Below, piece after piece: positions 39,594-51,000 of a DNA stretch of 64,000 bases. This DNA comes from Mesorhizobium sp. dw_380 (GTDB lineage: Bacteria > Pseudomonadota > Alphaproteobacteria > Rhizobiales > Rhizobiaceae), in NCBI RefSeq assembly GCF_018588885.1, contig NZ_JAFFIW010000024.1, positions 1-64,000 of the forward strand, read 5' to 3'. Position numbers and translations under genes: made by a program. How positions within the stretch are numbered: position 1 is the first letter of the stretch; each line of letters starts with the position of its first letter. Below the pieces are notes generated by a model. It did not search any database and had not been told where the DNA came from. It was given only the letters and a program-made list of their open reading frames with translations.

Positions 39594-40838
39594 CTACCCA
39601 ATCCTCTCCAGCCGCCTCGACAAGCGGTTCATCGGCTTGGGCCCCTCCGGCGTGATCAGGAACTGGTCCTCGAGATTGAAGCTGGCGAGGCCGTCGATGT
39701 AGAGCGGGATCTCGAAGGCCAGCACCATGCCGGCCTCGATCACGACATCGCTGTCGGCCGCGATGAAGGGCCATTGTTCCGAAAAGACCGACTGGCCGAC
39801 GCCGTGGCCGAAATGACCACGCCGATAGGAGCGCAGGCCCTGGCGCGCCAGGCTGTCGGTGGCGACGCGGTGGACATGGGCCAGCGTATTGCCCGGCACG
39901 AGTGCCGCCAGCCCGTCCTCGAAGGCGCGCTCGGCGATCGCATGCAGTCCGGCCTGGTCGGCGGAAGGGGCACCGAAGGTGAAATTGCGCGACATGTCGG
40001 AGGCGTAGCCGCCGACGGTGCAGACCATGTCGCATTTCAAGGGATCGCCGGCCACGGCCCTGGCGTCGGCACCCTTGGCCCGGGCGCCGAGCGTCACATA
40101 TTCAGCGGTGACGACCGCATGCGACAGCCCGGCGGCCGCGTCGGCGGCGCCTTTGCGGTAGAGGCCGACGAGGTCGGCCTGGCGCATGCCGGCCATCGCA
40201 TCCACCTGCAGGCGCTCGAGCCCTGCTTCCGACAGGATGATGCCTTGCTGCAGGAGGTCGATCTCGCGCTGCGTCTTGATGGCCCGCAGCCTGTTGAGGA
40301 CCGCTGAGCCGTCGACCATCGGGCAATCCGGCAGCAGCGCCTGGATGGCGGCGAAATCGGCAGCGGGAACAAAGTCGAGATCGACGCCGAGCGTTGCGCG
40401 TGCCAGTCCGAATTCGGCGAGCACTGCTTGCAACTCACGCACCGAGCTAGCGAGATCGAAAGTGGCGGGACGCGAGAAATCCGGCGCACGGCCGAGCGAG
40501 GCGAGGCCAGCCTCGATGCGCTCCGCCAGGGGCAGCCCGCGAGCGGCTATCTCGACCGGTGCCGATTCGATCCAGATCGGGTGCGAACGCATAACCGCTT
40601 CGGGTGCTGCGATCCGCAGCTGTGCCGCGTTGAAGTCCGCGACGACGACGCCGACCGGCAAATCCTGCCGGGCCGGGATGACGACGAAGCCGCCGCCGGC
40701 GCGCCGGAACAGTCCCGCCGGACCGATCCAGGCGCCGGTCGCATAATGGAATGCCTCGGGCGCCGAGAGCACCAGCGCCTCGATGCCGGCCCGTTCCATC
40801 AAATGCGCGGCGCGCCGCCGGTCGATAAAGCCCGTCAT
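39594..40838 (-). CDS. M24 family metallopeptidase (Xaa-Pro peptidase/creatinase-like)
   Basis: The family cleaves Xaa-Pro bonds or, in creatinase-like members, C-N bonds of small molecules, with two metal ions. The 414-residue product has an N-terminal creatinase-type domain (about 1-170) and a pita-bread catalytic domain. Putative metal ligands are the two Asp in KCDMVCTVGGYASDMSR, the His in GHFGHGVGQ, and the Glu residues in LAFEIPLY and NLEDQFL. All five are present. No signal peptide is seen. Its placement next to an amidase remnant and importer suggests use of a peptide or amide substrate (inference). Confidence 0.85.
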   Translation of the reverse strand: MTGFIDRRRAAHLMERAGIEALVLSAPEAFHYATGAWIGPAGLFRRAGGGFVVIPARQDLPVGVVVADFNAAQLRIAAPEAVMRSHPIWIESAPVEIAARGLPLAERIEAGLASLGRAPDFSRPATFDLASSVRELQAVLAEFGLARATLGVDLDFVPAADFAAIQALLPDCPMVDGSAVLNRLRAIKTQREIDLLQQGIILSEAGLERLQVDAMAGMRQADLVGLYRKGAADAAAGLSHAVVTAEYVTLGARAKGADARAVAGDPLKCDMVCTVGGYASDMSRNFTFGAPSADQAGLHAIAERAFEDGLAALVPGNTLAHVHRVATDSLARQGLRSYRRGHFGHGVGQSVFSEQWPFIAADSDVVIEAGMVLAFEIPLYIDGLASFNLEDQFLITPEGPKPMNRLSRRLERIG

Positions 40839-41187
40839 GAATTTCTCCGAATGTCAGAACCGGCAACGGAGCATTGCGGGTGCCGACAATCAAGCCAGTT
40901 CCTTGCTATGTTGATGCACCGCATACCTTGACGATCAGCGGAGACGTTCATCGCTTCGTCATCCTGGGGCGAAGCAAGGAGCGCAGCGACGCAGCGCAGA
41001 CCCCAGGACCATGCCGCGACTTCAAAGCGGCGCAGCAGTCCAGAATTCTGCTCCGCTGCGTTCCCCGGTGGATGTCACGGCATGGATCCTAGGGTCTCCG
41101 CGACGGAGCTTCGCTCCTGCTTCGCCCTAGGATGACGACGTTGGGAAGGCCTCGGCTAATGCCGAATGTTTACGAATGCCCACCGCC
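40839..41187. other. Gap between M24 peptidase and IalB-like genes
   Basis: The 349 bp gap contains a family D inverted repeat at 40955-41140, like the one at 2280-2474 but with a more diverged left arm (CATCCTGGGGCGAAGC). Nothing else is recognisable. The first 110 bp upstream of the peptidase gene probably hold its promoter. Confidence 0.65.
40955..41140. repeat. Inverted repeat family D
   Basis: The left arm has TCGTCATCCTGGGGCGAAGC...ACCCCAGGACCATGCCGCGAC. The right arm has GTCACGGCATGGATCCTAGG...CCTAGGATGACGA. The right arm is almost identical to the arms at 2280-2474; the left arm has diverged. Confidence 0.8.
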
Positions 41188-41754
41188 CTACTTGATCGAT
41201 TCCAGCCTGGCGATTGCCGCGGTGAAGCCGGCGAGCGACACCGGGATGGTGACCGGCTTGCGGGTCACCGATTCCATGCCGATGTTCAGATTGGTTCCCG
41301 ATTTCATCGCCTTGACCAGGTCCAGCGACAGCGGCGTGGCGGCATAGGCGCCGTTCTGGTCGCTGGTCTGGATGGCGATGGTGGTCTTCTGCCCCTGGTC
41401 GATCTGATAGCTGGCGCCGGAGGGCAGGAACAGGCCGTGCGGCAGAGCGAGCAGCATGGCCAGGCTGCCATTGCCGCTGTCGCGGCGCACGGTCACGGTC
41501 AGCACGCGCTGTCCGGTCTTGGCTTCGGTGAGGTTCTGCGAGACCTGGCACCGAAGCTCGGAATTCGCCGAACCGCTGGAGCAATTGACCGCCCAGGGAT
41601 TGGCGTCGGCGGGCTTGGATTGCGCCTCTTTGGGCTCAGCCGGCTTGGCGGCATCCTCGGCAAGCACAGGCCCGGCGACGGACAAGATCAGCCACAAGGC
41701 GCCAATTCCCGCACCCAGACTTACTCTATTAGTACTTGCTAAATTAGATGCCAT
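41188..41754 (-). CDS. Invasion-associated locus B (IalB) family protein
   Basis: The family is named after Bartonella IalB, an exported protein linked to host-cell entry, and is widespread in Rhizobiales with unclear general function. The 188-residue product has a signal peptide (hydrophobic GAGIGALWLILSVAGPVLA, cleavage near residue 32). A short Ala/Lys/Pro-rich linker follows, then the family pattern WAVNCSSG...LRCQVSQNL...LTVTVRRD, ALPHGLFLPSG and the paired cysteines. The ATG at 41754 puts the signal at the N-terminus. It is divergent from the giant surface protein gene with only 255 bp between the two starts. Confidence 0.85.
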   Translation of the reverse strand: MASNLASTNRVSLGAGIGALWLILSVAGPVLAEDAAKPAEPKEAQSKPADANPWAVNCSSGSANSELRCQVSQNLTEAKTGQRVLTVTVRRDSGNGSLAMLLALPHGLFLPSGASYQIDQGQKTTIAIQTSDQNGAYAATPLSLDLVKAMKSGTNLNIGMESVTRKPVTIPVSLAGFTAAIARLESIK

Positions 41755-42009
41755 GTCTTCCGTGCCCGCCCGGGACCTGCATCGCACAGGTATTTTCCGC
41801 CAGATTGACCTTGTACAACACCGGCAATGGTTGGGAAAGGCGCGGTCCGCGCAAGACAGCCGGCAAAACTACTGTGACCATCCTGCCACACATAAGAGGT
41901 TTAGTACGCAACAACTGAATTCTGGACAACCGGGACTCGCTATACAATAGAATTGGCGTACAAAATCCATACACGTGGGACGTGCAAGTCCCGGAAGGAC
42001 TCGCCAGGG

Positions 42010-45000
42010 ATGGGAACTACCGAGACGTCTCGGCAAGTTGGTGAGGTGGCGGCGCGTGGGGAGGATTTCCGCGTGCGCGCCGGCTATCGACGTTCGCTAG
42101 TCGCAAGGCATCTCTGGAAGACGACGGCGCTGACGACGCTGGCACTCGGCCTTTCCGGTGTGGTTGCCCATGGCGACCCGGACGGGCTTTGGCAGCCGCA
42201 GATACGCGCCATCATCGGTGCCGACAACAATGGCGGCAACGCCGCGCTTGAAGGCTTCATCCCGATCAAGCAGACGGCCGAATCGGTGCTGTTCCTGGAT
42301 GTCAGGGCCAAGCACGATTTCAAGGACGCCTTCGGTCAGGATGTCGGCCTCGGCATTCGCCGCATCGTCAACCCCGACCTGATGATCGGCGGCTACGCCT
42401 ATCTCAATGTCGAGAACTACAACTCCACCCAATTCACATCAGCCACACTGGGCGCCGAGGCGATCACGCCCAATTTCGACGCGCATGTGAACGTCTTCAT
42501 ACCGATCAAGGGCGACAGCACCGACCATTCGGCGAGTTCCACCCTGTCGATGGTCAGCAACCAGCTGATCGAGCAGATATCGGTGCTCGACCATCGCGAC
42601 TACGCCGCCTGGGGCATCGAGGGCGAGGTCGGCGCGCAGGTGCCGATCAACCTGCCTGACAGGCACTCGCTGCGGCTGGACATTGGCGGCTACCATTTCG
42701 AGGATCCGCACGGCGACGACGGCAGCGTCACCGGCGCCAAGGCCGGCTTCGAATACACGATCGGCGACGTCTTCGGCAGCAGCACCGAACTGGTTCTGGC
42801 CGGCGAGGTCCGCAACGACAATCGGGACCACACCCAGTTCGCCGGCAGCGTGCGGCTGAACATACCGTTCAATCCCGGCCATGGCACGGACACCACCGCC
42901 AGCGTGCCGGAGCCGGTCTATCCAGTCAGCGAAGGCCTGCGCAGGCGCGTCAACGAGCGGGTGCGCGGCGATATCGGCGTCAGGGTCCAGTCGCAGGAAA
43001 AGACCGGCGGCTCGACGACGCGTGTTGCGATCAACGCCGCCACCAATGCGGCGTTCGGCAAGTTCTACTTCGCCGATGGCGGTCTCGCGGGCGCGGGCAC
43101 GCAGGCTGACCCGACGACGCTGGACGACGCCGTCACCAAGGCCGGCAGCGGCGGCTTCGTCGTTGCCCTTGGCGGCAACGGCAATTTGACGACTGCCGGC
43201 GTGACGCTGGCCAATGGCCAGACCGTCATCGGTGGCGGCGAAAGCGTCACCGCCAAGCTTTTCAACGGCAGCACGGCGACCTTCAATCTCGGCGGCAGCG
43301 ACGGCACCATCCAAGGCACCAACGTTGCCAACAACGTCATCACGCTTGGCACCGGCAACACGCTGAACGGCATCACCATCACCGGCGGCGCCAACGGCAT
43401 CCTCGGCAACAACGCCACCGGCACGACTCTGACCAATGTCACGGTGACGGGCACCGCCGGCAACGGCGCCGACTTCACCGGCAATTCAACCAATGTCACG
43501 GCGTCCAACTTCACCGCGACCGGCAACGGCCTCGACGGCCTGCACATCGAAGATAACGGCACCTACAATTTCACCGGCACGACGTTGCTGCAGAGCAATC
43601 TCGACGATGGCTTGGATATCACCGGCCAGGGCACCTACACCTTCGCCATAGTCAATGCGCTGAACAATACCGACCGCGGCATAACCGTGCAGGGCACGTC
43701 GACCGGCGGTACGTTCACCACCACTGGCGGCACCGTGTCGGGCAATGGCGGCACGGCCGTCTTCGTCGATCCGATTACCGCGCATGTGGTGCTGGATTCG
43801 ATCACCCAGAGCGCTGGCACGTCTGGCGTGGTGCTCGATCATGTTTCGGGCAGCTTCACCGTCAACGGCGCGACGACGATTTCCAACACGACGGGACCGG
43901 CGATCGCCATTACCGATTCGCCGGCGACGATCCGCTTTGGCGACATCAACATCACCAATCCCGGCGCCGGCGGCATGTCGTTTTCCGGCGTCAACGCGGC
44001 GGTGGTGGCCGGCAACATCGTCATTTCCGGCCTCGGCGTCGGCACGGGCCTCGATTTCTCCGGCAGCCAGACGAACTTCACCGCGCGGTCGCTCGCCATC
44101 AGCGGCCCGGGGGCTGTCGGTTCGATCGGCATCGACCTCGCCGACACCACCGGCGGCGCCTCGATCATCATCACCAATGGCGGTTCCATTTCAGGCGTCG
44201 GCACCGGCGTGCGCCTCGGCATTTCCGGGTCGCTTGCCCATTCGGCCAATGCCGAATTCAGCTTCGGCGGCGGTTCGATTGCCGGCAACACCGCTTCGCT
44301 CGACGCGCGCGGCCTCAACCAGACGCTCGGCCACTATGCCTTCGGCTCAACCACCTTCAGCGGGCCGCAGCTGTTCGACGTGCAGAATGTGATCTTTGTC
44401 GGCTCGATGGCGACCGGCCTGGCGGACGGGTCCTCGCTGTCGAACCTCGCCTCGATCACCACGGCCGACGCCAACACCGACGGCGACGCGATCTTCGTGC
44501 TGGTCAATGATGGTACGTCCATCAATGCCTCCGGCGGTTTCTCACTGAGCGACGGGCAGACGCTGGCGTCCTTCGGCAACGGCCGCTCCTTCTCGCTCGG
44601 CGGCGTGCCGATCAACGTCACCGGCGACAATGTCGAGCATGACCAGGTCGTTTCGGACCCCGGCGGCGGCGCGGCGACGCTGACCAATTCCGGCGCCGGC
44701 AATGTGGTGACGGCGGCCAACGGCAACTCGCTGCTCGACTTCAACATTTCGGGCGGATCCGGCTCGGCAATCTACGGACTGGGCATCAACGGCCTGACCG
44801 TCCAGGGCGTGACGGTCGGCAATGTCGCGTTCGGCCTTTACCTCAATGGCGCGACTGGCACGGTCTCGGTCGACGATCTGGCCATCCAGAGCGTGTCTCA
44901 AACCGGCATCGCGCTTGTCGGTTCGAGCGCGACGGTCAATTTCACCGGCAACACCAAGATTACCAGTGCCGCCAGCGTCGGGCTGTTCGCCAACAATTTC

Positions 45001-48000
45001 GACGGCATCGCCAGCTTCGACGATCTCGACATCACCGGCGGCGGCCACGGTGTCTCTATCTGGAATGGTTCGAGTGGAACGCTGACCTTCGGCACCGGCA
45101 GCTCCATTGCCAACACCGGCAACACGGCGTTCGATGTCGCCAACAGTTCGCCCCACGTCACCTACAACGGCACCATCGACCAGGCCACTGCCGCAAGTGC
45201 GGTGAATATCTCCAACATGACCGGCGGCACCGCCACGTTCGGCGGCAAGATCACCGCCAGCACGGGCGCGGCCAATGCGATCAACCTGACCGGCAATGCC
45301 GGCAGCACGATCAGCTTCACCGGCGGGCTCGACCTCACCACGACGACCGGCACCGGCTTCAACGCCACGGGCGGCACGATCAATGTCGCGGCCGCGGGTA
45401 CCGAGTCGATTGCCACCGGCACCGGCCGGGCGATCAATCTCGACGGCGTCACCATCGGCACCGGCGGCGTGGCGTTCGACAGCATCACCACCGGCGTCAC
45501 GACGGCCACGGCACTGAACTTCAACGCCGTCTCGGGCGGCCCGTTCCTGGGTGGCAATGTCAGTGTCGGCGGTAGCGCCATCGGTGGTCTTGCGATCGCC
45601 AATTCGTCGGCGACCTTCACCGTCACCAGTCTGGCGACGTCCAATGTCGTGGGCGCCGACGTCAGCCTGACCAACAACACCGGCTCGATCTCGATCCTCG
45701 GCGGCACCATAACCAATTCCGGAACCGGCGACGGCGTCGTCGTCTCCGGCGGCAGCGCGACGATCGGTGTGGCGGCCAACATCTCCAGCTCGGCAACGCT
45801 ACCCGGCACGGCGGTCAAGGTCGACGGCACCACCGGCGGCTCGGTGACCTTCAGCGGCAGCGTCACCTCCACTGGTACAGGCAATCTATTCGTGGTCGGC
45901 TCGGTGCTGCCCCCGACCGGCGGCGCGATCAGCCTCACCGGCCCGTCGCTGTCGGCGACAGGCGGCGGCGGTGTGTATACTGTCGGCCTTGCCGGCACGG
46001 CCACGTTGAACGTCACCGCCCCGCTGTCGATCACCGGCGCCACGAGCACCGGCCTGGCCGTCGCCAATGTCGCCAGCACCGCATCGGCGACCTTCGGGGC
46101 GGTTACGGTGACGGGTGCCGGCGCCGACGGCATCGGCATTGCCAACGATGCGGGTTCAGTCACCTTCGGCACGACCCAGATCACGCTGGGCAGCACGGCC
46201 GGCACCGCCGGCATCAACTTCGCGCTCACCAATGCCGAAGTCAGCTTCGGCACGACCACCGTGACGCTGGGTGCCGGCGCGAACCAGACCGGCATCGACT
46301 TCAGCGGTTCGTCCACGGCGGCCGATTTCGGCGTGACCACGATCACCGGCACCGGCGACCTTTCCTCGCGCGGCATCGACCTGTCGTCGACGACGGGCGA
46401 CAAGACCATCACCTTCCAGCAAGGTTCCAAGATCGACAATGTCGGGGTCGGTGTCGAGCTGGCATCCAGCGACCCCGGGGCAACCTCCGCCAATGCCAAT
46501 TTCACCTTCGGCGATGGCAATGCGGCCGACGGGCTGGAGTCGACCATCATCGCCGCCGCCGGCGGCTACACGGTCAACACGATCGGGCTCGATCCGACGC
46601 TCGGCAATTATGATTTCGACGATGTCGCCTTCACCGGCAACGCCCATCTGGCCAGCGCGGTCGGCGGGACCATCATGGTTTCCCAGAATGGCGGCGTCAT
46701 CGCAGCCGGCACGGACGGGCTGAGTGCCGCGGTGACCACGGTCACGGTCGCCCAGGCCGATGCCATGACCGGCACGCAGAAATTCGCCTTTGTCGGCACC
46801 GTCGATCTCAGCGGCACGCCGTTCACGCTCGATTCGGGCCAGTCGATCATCGGCTTCGGCAACGGCGCCTCCATCATCACGTCCGGCACCATCCAGCCGG
46901 TCAACGTCCAGGGCAATCTCGGCGCCACCGGCGGCAACGTCACCGGCGATGAGGGCGTGGTCAAGAGCACGGGCAGCGATACCCTGCATCTGCTCGGCAG
47001 CAATCAGGTGCGCGACACCGCTTTCGACTTCAGCGGCGGCAGCGGCTCGGTCTTCCTCATCGACCAGAGCGTGGTCGGCTTCGACAATACTGGCGGCACG
47101 ATCATCGACGGCGTCACGGTCAGCAATGTCGCCGCCGGCCAGAGAGCGTTCAAGGTCGACGGTCTTACCGGCAATCTGTCGATCACAGACAATAACATCA
47201 ACGTGGCCGGCACGCTGCTCGACGTCGATGGCGGCACCGGCAACATCACGGTCACGCGCGGCAACCTGCCCAACAGCGGGCCGGCGGGCACGCTGACCGG
47301 CGGCGGCATCTCGATCGCCAACCGCAGCGGCGGCCTGGTCAACTTCACCGACAAGGTGACGGTCAACGGCAATGGCGTCTCGCTCACCAACAACACCGGC
47401 GCCACGATCACCTTCGCCGATCTGGACATTGCCACATCAGGCGCGACGGCATTCAGCGCCTCCGGCGGCGGCACGGTCAATGTCACGACCGGCACGATCA
47501 ATGCCACATCAGCACAAGCGGTGGCGCTCGACAGCATCACGGCCGGTGTCGACGGTATCCACTTCGCCTCGACAAGTGCGACCTTCAGTTCGGGCAACGG
47601 TATCGACCTGCAGGATCTGAGCGGCACGATCACTCTCGGCACCGGCACGCTGACCAACACCGGTACGGGCACGTCGTTCAATGTCGGCACGGCGGCCGCT
47701 GCCAGCGGCGGCAACGCCGATATCTCCTATGGCGGCACCATCAACAGCAACGGCTCGGGTGCCGCGGTTTCGATCCAGGGCCTGACCGGCGGCTCGGTGA
47801 CGCTGTCGGGCAATTTGACCGACAGCAACGCGGCGGCAGGCGGCAACATCGTCATTGCCGGCAACGACTCGGCCACGATCACCTTCTCCGGCACGACCAA
47901 GCAGATCAGCTCTGGGGCGACCGACGGCGTCAACATCGGCATTCCCGGCGGTTGGCCATCGGGCCCTTCGAGCCCCAACACGAACTCGGCGATCAACTTC

Positions 48001-51000
48001 ACCGGTGGCGGTCTCGATATCACGACGACAGGCGGCCGTGGCTTCATCGCGGCCGGGGGTCTTGTCCCTCCAATAGGAATCCCCGCTACCGTTACTGTCA
48101 CGGGGAGCGGCAACAAGATCACCTCGGGCAGCGACGGGCTGCTGTTGATCGGCACCAATGTGGGCAGCGCCGGCATCGCCTTCGACAACATTTCAGCGGT
48201 AGCCACCGTTGACGGTGCCGGTGTCGGGATGGTGGGCGTCGACCTGGCGGGTGACGTGAATATCGGCGGGCTGAAAGTTTCAGGTGCGTTCGGTATTGCC
48301 TTGGCCGGTCTGACCGGCGCAGGGGAGGTCAATTTCATCGGAACGACCGATATCGACGTCAGCGCCATAGGCATCCAATTCAGCGGCCAGATTGGTACAG
48401 TGCACATCGCCGATGTTCTCAATTCCAGCCTGACCGTCGACGGCGGCTCGACCGGAATTTCGTTCAGCGGCGTGATGGGTGGCACCGTCAACATCGGCAA
48501 TGGCGGCAGCGCCAAGATTGGTGCGACGACGAGCACCATCGATCGGGCGATAGGAATCGACGGCAATACGGGCGGTACGCTCAACTATAATGGCTCGATC
48601 AATGTCAGCGGCGGCACTGCGTTCGCCGGCAGTGTCGTGGGCGTCACCTTCGCCGATCTCGCCACCCTCAACCTCAGCGGCTCGGTCACATCGACCACGT
48701 CCTCGGCTGCCTTCGATTTCGCCGGCGCCGACGGCACCTACACGGTCTCGAGCACCATCGACCATACTGGCGGCACCGGCGTCCATGTCGATGGCTTCTC
48801 AGAGGGAACGATCACCTTCTCCGGCACGACGAAGACATTCGACACTGGCGCCAACAACGCCGTCGTCAAGGATCCCAGCGGAAACCCGGGCCTCGGCCAG
48901 GGCTCGGCGACGCTGGCTTTCACCAATGGCGGCCTTAGCATCACCACCAGCAGCGGCGCCGGCTTCAGCGCCAGCACCTTCGGCGCCGGCACGGTCAGCG
49001 TCAGCGGTACCGGCAACACCATCGCCACCGGCACGGGTACCACGCTCAACCTCGACGGCGCGACGGTCGGCGCGGATGGCATCACCTTCGATACGATTTC
49101 GACCAATGGCGCGGCAACGGGCATATCGCTCAACAATGTCGGCGGCGGCACCCTCAGTCTCGGCGCGGTCGACCTGGAAGGCATCACCTCTCGTGGCGTC
49201 GATATTTCCGGCACGCTCGGCTCGGCGCTGGACTTCACCAGCCTGAAGGTCGGGCTCAATGCGGCGAATGCGGTTGGTCTTGATCTCAACGGCGCCGCGC
49301 TTGGTGCGAGCAACATCACGGCAGGCGATTTCGATGTGGATGGCGGCAGCTTCGCCGGCACGATCGGCATCGACATGGCCGGCACGACCGGCACCGGCAC
49401 GATCCAGCTCGGCGACACCGTCAACAACAATCCGGGCGGCCAGACTTCGAAGATCGAAAATGTCGGCTACGGCGTCCAGTTCTCCAGCGCCACCAACGCC
49501 AGGCTGGTCTTCGGCGACGGCCAGGGCCCGGCCGAATCGTCGATCGCGACCACCGGCGGCCAGGTCATCCACGCCACCGACACTTTGCCGACCAATGGCG
49601 ACTACAATTTCAACGACGTCACTTTCACCGGCGATACTTCGAACCTGTCGGCGATCAGCGTCTACTATGTCACATCAGGCGGCAGCGGCAACGGCAGCCT
49701 CGCCGATCCTGGCAGTTACGTGGGAGCGCAGGGTTCCACCGCCAACGTCATCGTGCTGATCGATAAGAACGTCGACGGCAGCCAGGAAACCATCGACCTG
49801 AGCGGCACCACCTTCAACCTCGATGACGGGCAGGTGCTGCTCGCCTTCAAGAGCGGCGACGCGGCCATCGATGTCTCGCAGCTCGGCGTCGACACCAGCA
49901 GCGGCGCGTCGGCGGCGTTCCACTTCACCACCGTGCAGAACTCGCCGATCATCTCGGCGCCGGGCGGCATCGACACGCTGCGGCCGATCCTGCAGAGCAA
50001 CAATGCCACCTCGGTGGTCAATCTGGCGACATCAGGCACCGGCACGGTCACCGGCGGCATGGAGAATTTGATCGTCCGCGATACCGGCAGCGGCGCCGGC
50101 ATCGCCGTTACCGCGACAACCGTCTCCAATTTCTTCCTCCGCAACAACGACATCGCGGCAGGCGGCAGGGCGCTCGACTTCTCCACATCAGGTGCGCCGG
50201 CCAACACGCTTCTGCTTTCGATCGACGGCAACACGCTGAAATCGACGGGATCGGCGCTGGCCGCGTCCTTTGTCGGCCAGAACATCAGCGCGACGGCCAA
50301 TTCGATCGAGATACAGTCCTTTGCCGACAACACTGTGCTCGGCGGCACTGGTGGTGGCATCGCCTTCAACAATGTCGGCTTCGACTCCAACGGCGCCGGC
50401 GGCACTGTCAGCGCCGGCACGATCGGTGTTGGCTCACCAGGCCCAGGGCGCGTCCAGGGCGACGGCCTCAGCTTCACCAACACCAGCGGCACGCTCGATC
50501 TCGGCGCGTTCAGCGTCTTCAACAATGGCGGCACCGGCGTCCTCGCCAACACCAAGACCACCAATTTCACGCTGAACAGCAGCAGCGGCGGCGTCTTCAC
50601 GGCGAATGGCGCGGCGTTCGATCTCGATCCGCTGACCGTCAACATGGTGGTGACCAGCATCAGTTCAGGCGGCAGCAGCGGCGGCATCATTTTCGACGGC
50701 GTCGCCGGTACCTTCACCGTCACCGGCAACACGAGCGTTGCCGCGGCGACGACTGCCGGCATTATGGCGATCAACGCCGGCAACACCGGCGTCTTCACCT
50801 TCAACACGGTGACGCTGAACAGCACCGTCACGGCGGGCGGCGGCATTCAGGTGGCGAGCGGTACGCTCAACATCACCGGCCTCGCCAACATTGACACGAC
50901 CACCGGCGTCGGTCTCTCGCAAACCGGCGGCACGGTGAGCTTCACCGGCGGCGTGACCATCGACACCACCAGCGGCACCGGCATTGTTGGAACCGGCGGC

